Assembly: GCA_016708315.1 (NCBI GenBank)
Contig: JADJGC010000007.1
Location: 62,001-126,000 of the forward strand
Length of the DNA stretch: 64,000 nt
From: a bacterium
GTDB taxonomy: Bacteria; Zixibacteria; MSB-5A5; CAIYYT01
Direction of reading: 5' to 3'
Within the stretch, counting starts at the first letter, position 1, and every line of letters starts with the position of its first letter. Position numbers and translations under genes: made by a program. Of this stretch, positions 34,431 through 44,100 are shown one piece after another. Below the pieces are notes generated by a model, which did not search any database, had not been told where the DNA came from, and worked only from the letters and a program-made list of their open reading frames with translations.

Positions 34431-35507
34431 ATGCCAACCAAATCTCTTACACTACGACTGCTCTTGTTTATCTCCCTTATCGGGATTGTCAGCTCGATCG
34501 CTGGCTGCCAGACCAAACAGGCGGGCGGATTTCAGATGCCGCCAACCCCAGTCGAAACCGCGACCGTCGAGCTCTCGACCGTCACCGATCGTTTTGAATC
34601 TGTAGGTTCAATTGATGCGAGCGAAATGATCACTGTCGTCTCCGAAATCGACGCGCTCGTCATGGCTTTGCCGTTTCGCGAAGGCGCCCCGATCGGCAAG
34701 GGCGACCTCATCGCTCAACTCGACGACTCGAAACTGGCCGCCGAAGTTGCCAAAGCTGAAGCTACCGTCGAACAGCGCCGTGCGAGTTACGATCGTGTGA
34801 AATCCGTCGTCGATCAAAATGCTGCGGCACCTCAGGATCTCGATGATGCCGCCGCCGAACTCAAGCGCGCTGAAGCTGAGCTCGCATTTGCTCAGGCAAA
34901 TCTCGACAAGACCCGCATCGTCGCGCCGTTTTCCGGTGTCGTCGGCGCACGTCGCGTCAGCCCCGGTGCATTCCTGCGCGCGGGAAGTGCCATCACCGAT
35001 CTCACCCAATTCGAAACGATCAAAGTCACTTTTTCTGCACCGGAACGATTCTATCCCAGCCTTACACGCGGAGCAGAAGTCCAAGTGTCTACAACTGCTT
35101 TCCCTGACTACGTCTTGAAAGGCACCATCGATGTCGTTGAGCCGATGATTGATCAGGCAACTCGTTCAGTCAAGATTATCGCGAAAGTACAAAATCCTGA
35201 AGGCAAGTTCCGCCCGGGTATGTCGGCAAATGTCACCGCAATCCTGCAAGAGCGTCAACAATCAATGTCGATTCCCGATGAAGCAATTTTCGCTGAAGGC
35301 AGCCAGACGCTTGTCTTTGTCGTTTCTCCAGATAGCACTGCCGTTCGGACCCCGATTACAATCGGTACGCGCATGAGTGATGCCGTCGAAGTCTTGACGG
35401 GCCTCAAGGCTGGCGACAAAATCGTCAGGGCGGGCCACCAGAAACTCTACGATGGCGCCAAAGTGATGCCGGTAAGTTCGCAGCCGGAATCAACCAAGAC
35501 TAACTAA
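34431..35507 (+). CDS. RND efflux periplasmic adaptor lipoprotein
   Basis: Membrane fusion protein of 358 residues. It carries a lipoprotein signal (LLLFISLIGIVSSIAGC) with a good lipobox and Cys near residue 26, anchoring it to the inner membrane. Then come a lipoyl-like domain (VSEIDALVMALPFREGAPIG then KGDLIAQLDDSKL), a coiled-coil hairpin (AEVAKAEATVEQRRASYDRV), and the beta-barrel block (VEPMIDQATRSVKIIAKVQN then PEGKFRPGMSANV). It links the RND transporter to the TolC channel; the operon position confirms this. Confidence 0.93.
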   Translation: MPTKSLTLRLLLFISLIGIVSSIAGCQTKQAGGFQMPPTPVETATVELSTVTDRFESVGSIDASEMITVVSEIDALVMALPFREGAPIGKGDLIAQLDDSKLAAEVAKAEATVEQRRASYDRVKSVVDQNAAAPQDLDDAAAELKRAEAELAFAQANLDKTRIVAPFSGVVGARRVSPGAFLRAGSAITDLTQFETIKVTFSAPERFYPSLTRGAEVQVSTTAFPDYVLKGTIDVVEPMIDQATRSVKIIAKVQNPEGKFRPGMSANVTAILQERQQSMSIPDEAIFAEGSQTLVFVVSPDSTAVRTPITIGTRMSDAVEVLTGLKAGDKIVRAGHQKLYDGAKVMPVSSQPESTKTN

Positions 35508-35522
35508 CTAAGAGGACCACTC

Positions 35523-38500
35523 ATGAAAATAAGTGAACTATCAATTAAGAGACCCGTCTTCGCCACGGTGATGAGTCTCGCCATCGTGCTATTCGGCATT
35601 GTGGCTTATACTCGTCTCCCGGTCCGCGAGTACCCGAACATTGACTCGCCAATCGTCTCCGTGAACACTTTCTATCGCGGCGCCAGCGCTCGCGTTATGG
35701 AAACGGAAATCACCGACGTTCTCGAAGAACAACTTGCCACGATCGAGGGCATCCGCACGATGACCTCCTCAAGCAGTGAGCAGGGTTCCGGCATTTCGAT
35801 TGAATTCGAACTCGATCGCAATATTGAAGAGGCCGCCAACGACGTGCGCGACAAAGTAAGCCGCACCCTCGGACAGCTTCCTGCAGAAGCCGACGAACCT
35901 GTCGTTTCCAAGATCGATGCCAACGCTCAGCCAATTATCTGGATCGCTTTGTCAAGTGATCGCCACAACACCCTCGAACTCTCCGAAGTCGCCGACCTTC
36001 AATTGAAAGAACGCGTCCTGCGCCTTCCCGGCGTCGGCGCAGTTATCATCGGCGGCGAACGCAGATATTCAATGCGCGTTTGGCTCGACCCGCAGTTGAT
36101 GGCCGCACACGGTTTGACAACTACCGATGTCGAAAACGCCATTCGCCGCGCTAATGCCGAAGTTCCCGGCGGTCGTGTCGAAGGGAAGGGGAGGGAATTT
36201 TCTGTTCTTACCCGTGGCGAAGTTTCTCAACCGGAAGAGTTCGCCGCCATCATCGTCAAGCAAAACGGTGACGAACAGGTGCGGCTCGGTGATGTTGCCA
36301 AGGTCGAAGTCGGCGCAGAAGACGACCGCACGGCGACCCGCTACAACGGGAAACCTGCCGTTGGCCTTGGTGTCGTTAAACAATCGACCGCCAGCACACT
36401 CTCGGTCGGTGAAGAAGTTGAGAAAGCGCTGCCCGAATTGCGCAAGTTACTCCCGCAAGGAATGGAAATCCAGTTCGCTTACAATTCCTCAGTATTCGTC
36501 CGCCAATCGATCAGCGAAGTCGGCGAGACTATTCTCATCGCTCTGGCATTGGTCGTATTGGTAATTCTCGCATTCCTCAAGAGCCTGCGCGCTACCGTCA
36601 TTCCGGCAGTCGCGATTCCGATTTCAATCATCGGCTCTCTCGCCGTTGCCTACTTCCTCGGATTCACGATCAACATCTTGACGCTCTTGGCAATCGTTCT
36701 CGCGATCGGGCTTGTCGTCGATGATGCTATCGTTATGCTCGAAAACATCTATCGACACCTCCAAATGGGGAAGAGCCGTCTTCGCGCTTCGTACGACGGC
36801 GCCAAGGAGATCGGCTTTGCAGTGCTCGCCACAACTATCGCACTCGTAGCAGTATTTGTGCCGCTGGCATTCTTGACCGGTAGTGTCGGAAGATTGTTTA
36901 ACGAGTTCGGTATCACCGTCGCCGCAGCGGTCTTGATTTCCGGATTCGTCGCACTGACATTCACGCCGATGCTATGCTCCAAGATTCTCAAGCCATTGCA
37001 CGGTACTTCGAACAGCTGGGCATCGCGCTCCTTCGATGCGTTTTTTGAATGGGTTGATCGTACCTATGATCGCGTTCTTCGTTTCTGTATTCGCAACAAG
37101 GGGCTGACTATTGCCGGATCAGTAGTATTCGTCGGCCTGGGGCTATTCCTTTACACATTCTTGCCGAGCGAACTGATTCCTACCGAAGACCGCGGCACTG
37201 CCTTCGGACTTGTCATTGCCCCCGACGGTTCAACACTCGAATACACTGACCGCTACATGCGTCAGCTTGAAGGCATCTTAATGAGCCTGCCGGAGCATCA
37301 GGGACTCTTTACAGCAACCGGTCTCTCATTTGGTGCCGCCGGTTCGCCCAGCGACGGCTTCGCTTTCTTCCGACTTAAAGAGCGTTCCGAAAGAGAAAAG
37401 TCTCAACAGCAAATCGTCGGTGAAATGTTCCCGCCGTTGTTTGCCATCCCCGGTGTCACTTCATTCTTGATCAACCTGCCCAGTCTCAACACCGGCGCCG
37501 GCAACACTCCAATCGAGTATGTCCTGCTCGGTGATACCTATGATGACTTGCAGTCCGCTGTCGGCATCATGATGCGCAAAGCATCCGAGCTTGGGTTCTT
37601 GATCAACCTGAACACCGATCTCAAACTCAACAAACCGCAGTTGGAAATCCACATCGACCGCGATCGTGCAGCCCAGCTTGGTGTCTCCGTCGCCGATATC
37701 GGCACGACTCTCGAGACTTTCCTTGGTGGCCGCGTCGTCTCAAACTTCAAGCGCGCGTCTAAGCAATACGACGTGATTCTTCAATTGCGTCCGCAGGATC
37801 GCGCAACTCCCGACGCTATCGATCAGCTTTATATCAGGGGCAACGGTCAACTGGTACAACTCGCGACCGTTGTCAACGTTACCGAAACCGTCGCGCCAAA
37901 ATCGCTAAACCACTTCAATCGCGTTCGCTCGGCAAAAATCACCGCCAATCTTCCTCCCGGCGTAGCCCTTGGCGACGCTATCGACGCACTCGACAACATC
38001 GCGCAGACCGAATTACCGCCGAGTATCAAGACCGATCTGTCGGGTCAGTCGCGCGAATTTCGTGACTCCAGTTCGAGTTTGTACTTCATGTTCGTTCTCG
38101 CCGTCGTGTTCATCTTCCTGGTGCTCGCAGCGCAGTTCGAAAGCTTCGTCCACCCGTTCACGATCTTGCTTGCCGTGCCGTTAGCTATCGTCGGCGCGAT
38201 CGCGGCACTGTTCGCCTTCGGCCAGTCAATGAACATCTTTTCGCAGATCGGCCTAATCATGTTGATTGGCTTGGTCACGAAGAACTCTATCCTGATCGTC
38301 GAATTTGCCAACCAGTTACGTGAGCAGGGACAGGATGCCCTCAATGCAGTCATTGAATCATCGCGAATTCGCTTACGCCCGATTCTTATGACCTCGTTTG
38401 CGACTGTGTTTGGCGTACTCCCGATCGCCATCGGTCTCGGCGCTGGCGCCGAGTCGCGGCGTCCGCTCGGTATCGCTGTTGTCGGCGGGTTGATATTTTC

Positions 38501-38627
38501 GACCTTCCTGACGTTGGTTCTCGTGCCGGTGGTTTACGCACTGCTCGCCCGATTTACTCCGGCACACGGCCACGAGGAAGAGCACGCTATGCATTCCGAA
38601 ATTGCTGAAAAACCGGCCGGCGTGTAA
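35523..38627 (+). CDS. RND multidrug/solute efflux transporter (AcrB/MdtB type)
   Basis: Protein of 1034 residues with twelve membrane helices and two large periplasmic loops. Typical landmarks are ISELSIKRPVFATVMSLAIV, LPVREYPNIDSPIVSV, and VLAIGLVVDDAIVMLENIYR with the paired Asp residues of the proton relay in TM4. LIMLIGLVTKNSILIVEFAN in the second half contains the relay Lys. It belongs to the HAE1 (hydrophobe/amphiphile) branch rather than heavy-metal pumps. It exports drugs, lipids or secondary metabolites with the adaptor and channel encoded directly upstream; no regulator gene is adjacent. Confidence 0.95.
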   Translation: MKISELSIKRPVFATVMSLAIVLFGIVAYTRLPVREYPNIDSPIVSVNTFYRGASARVMETEITDVLEEQLATIEGIRTMTSSSSEQGSGISIEFELDRNIEEAANDVRDKVSRTLGQLPAEADEPVVSKIDANAQPIIWIALSSDRHNTLELSEVADLQLKERVLRLPGVGAVIIGGERRYSMRVWLDPQLMAAHGLTTTDVENAIRRANAEVPGGRVEGKGREFSVLTRGEVSQPEEFAAIIVKQNGDEQVRLGDVAKVEVGAEDDRTATRYNGKPAVGLGVVKQSTASTLSVGEEVEKALPELRKLLPQGMEIQFAYNSSVFVRQSISEVGETILIALALVVLVILAFLKSLRATVIPAVAIPISIIGSLAVAYFLGFTINILTLLAIVLAIGLVVDDAIVMLENIYRHLQMGKSRLRASYDGAKEIGFAVLATTIALVAVFVPLAFLTGSVGRLFNEFGITVAAAVLISGFVALTFTPMLCSKILKPLHGTSNSWASRSFDAFFEWVDRTYDRVLRFCIRNKGLTIAGSVVFVGLGLFLYTFLPSELIPTEDRGTAFGLVIAPDGSTLEYTDRYMRQLEGILMSLPEHQGLFTATGLSFGAAGSPSDGFAFFRLKERSEREKSQQQIVGEMFPPLFAIPGVTSFLINLPSLNTGAGNTPIEYVLLGDTYDDLQSAVGIMMRKASELGFLINLNTDLKLNKPQLEIHIDRDRAAQLGVSVADIGTTLETFLGGRVVSNFKRASKQYDVILQLRPQDRATPDAIDQLYIRGNGQLVQLATVVNVTETVAPKSLNHFNRVRSAKITANLPPGVALGDAIDALDNIAQTELPPSIKTDLSGQSREFRDSSSSLYFMFVLAVVFIFLVLAAQFESFVHPFTILLAVPLAIVGAIAALFAFGQSMNIFSQIGLIMLIGLVTKNSILIVEFANQLREQGQDALNAVIESSRIRLRPILMTSFATVFGVLPIAIGLGAGAESRRPLGIAVVGGLIFSTFLTLVLVPVVYALLARFTPAHGHEEEHAMHSEIAEKPAGV

Positions 38628-38649
38628 TCGGCGTCTTCAAACAACGACC

Positions 38650-38684
38650 CAAAAACAAAGGGCGGGGACATCGTCCCCGCCCTT
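38650..38684 (-). terminator. Bidirectional hairpin between convergent operons
   Basis: Perfect 12-bp stem AAGGGCGGGGAC-ATC-GTCCCCGCCCTT (38658-38684). On the minus strand it is followed by TTTGTTTTT, so it is a standard terminator for the response-regulator operon; on the plus strand it ends the RND operon without a T tract. Confidence 0.8.
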
Positions 38685-38710
38685 GGCATTGAAGCGCCGA
38701 ACTTCACATC

Positions 38711-39910
38711 TTACGTTCCCATTGGTGCGTCAATAGTTTTTCCAATAACAGCCGGCCTTGCTGCGGGGACGATTGCGCGAATCTTTTGATCAATTTCCTT
38801 CCGATGAAGGTAATTCTCCAGTCGCGTGCGCAGCGAAAGTGTCGCCTTCTGCCCCTTCGGCGCTACAAGCAGCCCTGATCTGGTATGAATATCTTGGGCA
38901 AGCGTCATTGAGTCCGTCAAATCACGGATCGCAACTTCGCGCAACTCCGTTTCAACGGCGACAACTTCGACCTGCTCAAGTGTACGCGCCAACAGCGGAC
39001 AGAACTCGCTATTGCGCATTTTCAGGTTTCCAATCACATGATCGTGAAGCTGTCCCGTCAATGTCAGCGTATCGAATTCGGTTGATATCTTCAACAGTTG
39101 CGCACCCAATACTACCCGGTTGCCCATGATGTTCTCAACCGTGGCGCCGCAATCCTTGAATTCAACCATCTGCGTGGCGATCATTTGGCTCACTTCATTC
39201 AATCTCGGAATAAGTGAAATCAACTTGCCGCCAAACTCCGGGTGCGAATGATACATCTTGCTCTCTTCACTGCTCAGCTCAGTACCGGAATATACCTTCT
39301 CAAGAATATCCGGCGGAATCGACACGCAGCCAATTTGTGACAGAAGAGCAGCTATGTCGAACTCCCATACATTCTCCAATGCCAGCTGCCGGGCGAGTTG
39401 ACTCACATACTCTTTCACCCGCGACGAACGGCTAAACGCCAACGGGCTGGCTAGGGCAAGAGTATCCGCCAATACCTGAACGCTGCCCTTGAGCGTCTGC
39501 TCAAGCAACTCGCGCTCCGATGTAATCAGCCGGTACTGCTCAACCCCCGCCTCAATTGCCCATTCCATCGTCGCCTTTTGGCACGGCTTCACCAGGAACC
39601 TGAAAATGTTGCCTTCATTGACGGCATGCATCGCCGTGTCTAACTCGGCATTGCCGGTCAGCATGATGCGAACCGTGTCAGGGTTAATCTCTCGCGCTCG
39701 GGCAAGAAACTGTATTCCGTTCATGTCCGGCATCCGCATGTCCGACACCACCACTTGGAACGGTCCTTGCAGTCGCATAGCCTGAAGTCCCTCGACGCCG
39801 CCTTCTGCTATCATCAACTCAAATCGATTGTGAAACTGTCGAGCAACCGCATCAAGAAAATTGCGGTCGTCGTCGACGAACAAAACTCTAATCGTCGATT
39901 GTGTGGTCAT
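38711..39910 (-). CDS. Response regulator with degenerate HD-GYP-type output domain
   Basis: Protein of 399 residues. Receiver domain (residues ~1-125: VLFVDDDRNFLDAVA, phospho-acceptor Asp in VVSDMRMPDMNG, MLTGN, FRFLVKPC), then a linker helix and an RpfG-like domain. The output has lost the HD pair: AALLSQIGCVSIPPDILEKV stands where AALLHDIGKIGIPDxIL is usual, although the helical frame and HSHPEFG remain. Phosphodiesterase activity against cyclic di-GMP is therefore unlikely; it may act as a binding or scaffold module. The C-terminal ~120 residues (VETELREVAIRDLTDSM...SLRTRLENY) are a further small domain also found in similar regulators. Last gene of the kinase operon, 12 bases after the HDOD regulator. 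Confidence 0.8.
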   Translation of the reverse strand: MTTQSTIRVLFVDDDRNFLDAVARQFHNRFELMIAEGGVEGLQAMRLQGPFQVVVSDMRMPDMNGIQFLARAREINPDTVRIMLTGNAELDTAMHAVNEGNIFRFLVKPCQKATMEWAIEAGVEQYRLITSERELLEQTLKGSVQVLADTLALASPLAFSRSSRVKEYVSQLARQLALENVWEFDIAALLSQIGCVSIPPDILEKVYSGTELSSEESKMYHSHPEFGGKLISLIPRLNEVSQMIATQMVEFKDCGATVENIMGNRVVLGAQLLKISTEFDTLTLTGQLHDHVIGNLKMRNSEFCPLLARTLEQVEVVAVETELREVAIRDLTDSMTLAQDIHTRSGLLVAPKGQKATLSLRTRLENYLHRKEIDQKIRAIVPAARPAVIGKTIDAPMGT

Positions 39911-39922
39911 CTCGAATTCTCC

Positions 39923-41125
39923 TTATGCCTGGGCTTCGACGGTACAGCCTTGAGCCAGTTCGTCGACCATATCTGCCAATTGTATATTTCTCAGATAGTT
40001 CATATCAAGCTCGTTAGACTTCCACTGATTGATGTCGTCATAACGATCCCGATGATGTAGCGCGTTCGCGATATGAACCGCGGTCAGTGCGTTAACCTTC
40101 GGACTATCTACACGGCTCGGTTGATGATGCTGCAACACCGCCTCAACCGTTGAATCCGGCTCACCCCAAAGCGACAGCAGGTAAGCGCCAATCTCCGCGT
40201 GGCTCACACCTAAAATCTCCGCTTCGGTTTTGTGCATTGGTTCTCCGGTTTGTGCTGTATTGGTCATCGCTGCAGCGTAGTTCTCCCGGAAATGCATCAA
40301 TAGAATCGGCTTGCCGATGTCATGCATCATTCCCGCCAACATCGCGTCGTCCAACAAACGCTTTTCAAGCTTCAGTTTGCGAGCAATACATTGAGCTGTT
40401 ACCCCAACCTTCATGCTGTGCGAGTAGACTGATTCCAGACTCACGCCATTCAACTCGGCTATATTGAACTGCTCGAATACTCCCGCAGTCAGCACCAGCG
40501 CCTTGATCGTTTCCATCCCCAGAAGGCTCACCGCCCTCAGCGGGCTCTCGACATGTGTCGGCAATCCAAAGAACGCCGAGTTCACCATTTGCAGTATCTT
40601 CGTCGTCATCCCAATATCTTCTGCCACAATCCTGGCGACCGTGTCGAGTGAAATCGTCTCCGACCCAAGCGCCTCCAATAGCCGGTGATAAGTTGCCGGA
40701 AGAGTCGGCAGCGACGGTACATTGGCGATCTGTCGGCGCAACTCCGCATTGGCAAGCAGCCCGCGAATAGCAAACGAGTTTTTGATGCTCGATATCAGTT
40801 GCGCCGGTTCGCATGGCTTGGCGAGAAATTGATGAGTGCATCCGACGGACTGCAGTATCAGCTCGTGATCGGAATGTCCCGACAAGATGAACCGCACAGT
40901 GTCGGGGTACAATTCTGCCACTTGCCGCAGCAACTGCGCGCCGTTTATCTCCGGCATCCTCATGTCGGAAATGACAGCATCATACGGTTTCTCAGCCATC
41001 ATCACCAAAGCCGAACGGGCGTCTTCCGCAAATGACATTTCCCATTCATCCGACATCTTGTGAAGCATTCGCTTCAGTCCCGACAACACATTGGGGCTGT
41101 CATCAACGAATATCACCCTTTTCAT
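39923..41125 (-). CDS. Response regulator with HDOD output domain
   Basis: Protein of 400 residues. Receiver domain at the N-terminus (VIFVDDSPNVLSGLKRML; Asp in VISDMRMPEINGAQLL; LSGHSD; FLAKPCEP), then an HDOD domain (VPSLPTLPATYHRLLEAL, KILQMVNSAFFGLP, RAVSLLGMETIKALVL, AMLAGMMHDIGKPILLMHF, LLSLWGEPDSTVEAVLQHH). HDOD proteins are usually non-hydrolytic signalling scaffolds, though an HD pair is present here in MMHDIGK. The start overlaps the end of the histidine kinase frame by four bases (ATGA), showing it is the cognate regulator candidate. Confidence 0.88.
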   Translation of the reverse strand: MKRVIFVDDSPNVLSGLKRMLHKMSDEWEMSFAEDARSALVMMAEKPYDAVISDMRMPEINGAQLLRQVAELYPDTVRFILSGHSDHELILQSVGCTHQFLAKPCEPAQLISSIKNSFAIRGLLANAELRRQIANVPSLPTLPATYHRLLEALGSETISLDTVARIVAEDIGMTTKILQMVNSAFFGLPTHVESPLRAVSLLGMETIKALVLTAGVFEQFNIAELNGVSLESVYSHSMKVGVTAQCIARKLKLEKRLLDDAMLAGMMHDIGKPILLMHFRENYAAAMTNTAQTGEPMHKTEAEILGVSHAEIGAYLLSLWGEPDSTVEAVLQHHQPSRVDSPKVNALTAVHIANALHHRDRYDDINQWKSNELDMNYLRNIQLADMVDELAQGCTVEAQA

Positions 41126-44100
41126 ACCAGTGACTCCTGTGTTGTACGCAATGGCAGTTTTATGAAGAAAGTCGTCCCTTTGCCTTCTTCTGTCTCGAAG
41201 TAAATCTCGCCTCCGTGCTTTTCGACAACCGTTGCGCGCGCAATTGCCAATCCTTGGCCCGTGCCGCGCCCAACTTCTTTGGTCGTAAAGAAGGGTTCAA
41301 ACACGCGATCTCGCACAGCTTGCTTGATACCGATTCCGGTATCCGAAATCGATACCACTATCGCATCCTTCGTCTGAGTTGTTCGGACGGTTATAGTCCC
41401 GCGTTCCTTGCCTTCCGATGTTACCTCTCCGATTGCATGAGCGGCATTCACCAGCAGGTTCAAAACACCTGGTTCAACTCGCTGGCGTATCCGAGCACTG
41501 AAGGCAAGTCGGGATCGAGTTCTTTCACGACATTGGCGACATACTTCAGTTCATTGTGCGCCACGGTCAACGTCGTCGACAAAGCTCGGTTAATATCAAT
41601 CATTGACATCTCGCGCTTGTCTGGGTGCGAGAAATCCTTCATCGCCCTTACGATATTGGCAACCCGGTCGATTCCCTGGAGACTCTGTTCGAGCGCGCGC
41701 GGAATCTCTTCTTTCAAATATGGCAAGTCTGCTTTGCTGATCGCTTGGAACAACTGTGAAATCTCCGGTATCGAGTGCGCCAACTCAGCCTTGGTCTTCG
41801 CAAGCTCGCTGGCTTGATCCATCAGCTTCAGCAGATCCGCAAAAGCATCCGACAAGAAATGCGTATTATCCCCGACAAATTGGATCGGCGTGTTAATCTC
41901 GTGTGCAATTCCGGCGGCCAAAGCGCCGACTGCTTCAAGTTTCTGCGCCTGTCTCAACTGCGACTCCAGCGCTACCAGCTTGGTCACGTCGCGTTTCACT
42001 GCCACGAAATTGATGATCTTCCCGGCGCCATCGCGCACGGCGCGGATCGAAGTTTCAGCTTCGACCAGCGACCCGTCTTTGCGCTTATTCACCATTCTGC
42101 CTTTCCAAATATCGCCTCGCAATATTGTGTCCCAAAGATTCTGATAGAATGGCTTCGAGTGCTCACCACTATTAAGTATCCGGGGATTTTTGCCCAACAC
42201 TTCAGATTGCGAAAATCCGGTAATTTCCTCAAAAGCCGGATTCACGTACTGAATCCGCCCATCGGTATCCGTTATCATGATTGCTTCAGCCGCTTGCTCT
42301 ACTGCGGCAGTCAGCTTGATCCGTCGTTCGTCTTCCGATTTTTGTTCAGTTACGTCGAGAATCAACCCTTGCAAACTGACCTTGCCCTGCGCGAAATCGC
42401 CTTCCGCCCAGCCATGCTCCCAAACCCAGCGTTCTTTTCCGTCTGCTCCGAGAATCCGATATGTCAGCTCATACTGCTCACCGGCATCCAGCGCCGCCTG
42501 CAACTGCCGGTTGGTTGACTCACGGTCATCAGGATGTATCAATCCTCCGAACGTCAGTTTCTTACTTCCAATCAAATCTTCGACAGGGAATCCAGTGAGG
42601 TTATAGCATCCGTCGCTGGCAAACTCCAACGTTCGGTCTACGTCATTGCGGCAACGGTATATCATTCCCGGCAAATTGGTCATCAGCGCAGTGAGCAGGC
42701 GATGACTCTCAGACAGCGACCGCTCCGCTTGTTTGCGCGCTGTGATGTCGATTGCGATATTGGTAATGCCTATTATCTGCCCTTGCATGTCGCGTCGCGG
42801 TTCAATGCTGAGATCGTAAAAACGCCGCGAATTCTGGACGAAGGCGCGGTATTCTGTTCGTTCTCCGACACCCGTACTCAGCACTCGTTTCTTCATCTTG
42901 ACTACGCGATCAACTTCATCGGGCCAGAATAGCGGCTCATGTGCTTCTACTTCAAAATCCTCAAGTTCAGTGTCCGGATCAGGATTGAATATCCATTCAT
43001 ATTGAAGATCGCGGTTTTGATGTGACACAATCATCCCCGAACTGCTGATGGCCAAACGGAATCGCTCCTCGCTCTCCCGCAGCGCCATTTCGATTCGCTT
43101 CCGGTCGGTGATGTCCTGAAGCGTTCCCACGATCCGAAACACTGTGCCGTTCTCATCCACGATCGGTGCGCCTTGCAGCTGGACGAATTTCTTTCGCCCA
43201 CTTTCTGGCAAGGTTATTGAACAGTCGAGATTTATTGGCTTGAAGCTCTTGGTCGCGTTCTCAATCGACTCACTTACCTTGTCCAGTTCATCGCCGTAAT
43301 ATTTTCGCCAAAGATCCATTGAATTGAGTTGCTCTATCGAACGATCCATCTCAAAGATGTCATACATTTGATCCGAGAACATCAATGCCCCCGATTCAAC
43401 TTCCAACTCCCAATGCCCGATTCGGCCGATTCGCTGTGCTTCCCTGAGTTTCTCTTCGCTGTCCCGCAACTTCTGCTCAAACTTCTGTTGCTCGGTGACA
43501 TCGCGGAAAATCGCAAATGCGCCGCAATGTTCTCCTTGAGCGTCATAACGATTAGCCGAAGAAATGATCAGTGACCGCGAACTGCCATCTTGGCGAGTAA
43601 TCTCGATCTGATAGCGGCTGGCCTCACTGCCTTTTCTTTTCGCTACTGTCTTTAGAATCATATCATATTGCTCAGCAGTCGTGAATTCAGCAATCCTACG
43701 GCCCACCAAGGTACCGATCGGCACGCCGAACATTTCTTCTGCAGACCTATTGGCGAAAAGACAACGATCCTCAAGATCGACAATCCCTATTCCTTCTGCC
43801 GTGTTTTCCACGAGCGAGCGATAACGCTCTTCGCTCTCGCGCAGCGTCTCTTCCGCCTTCTTGCGGTCGCTGATATCAAGAATCGTACCCACCAGACCGC
43901 CCAATTTTCCTTCGGTGTTCCGGTAAGCTGCCTGGTACAACACGACGTCGTGTGCAGCCCCATCAGAAAACGTGAGCCGTCCTTCCCAACTTTCAGTCTT
44001 TCCACTCTGTAGGACGCGCTCGTCCTGCTGGACGATCAGTGTGGATTCTGATTCGTTGAAAATCGCGGCCGCTGTTCGCCCGATAATCTCGCCGCGTGAC

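Noticed and set aside
41458..41470. Programmed -1 frameshift in the PAS kinase
   Set aside because: The sequence GTG TTT TGA is not an X XXY YYZ slippery site, and no convincing downstream structure was seen.
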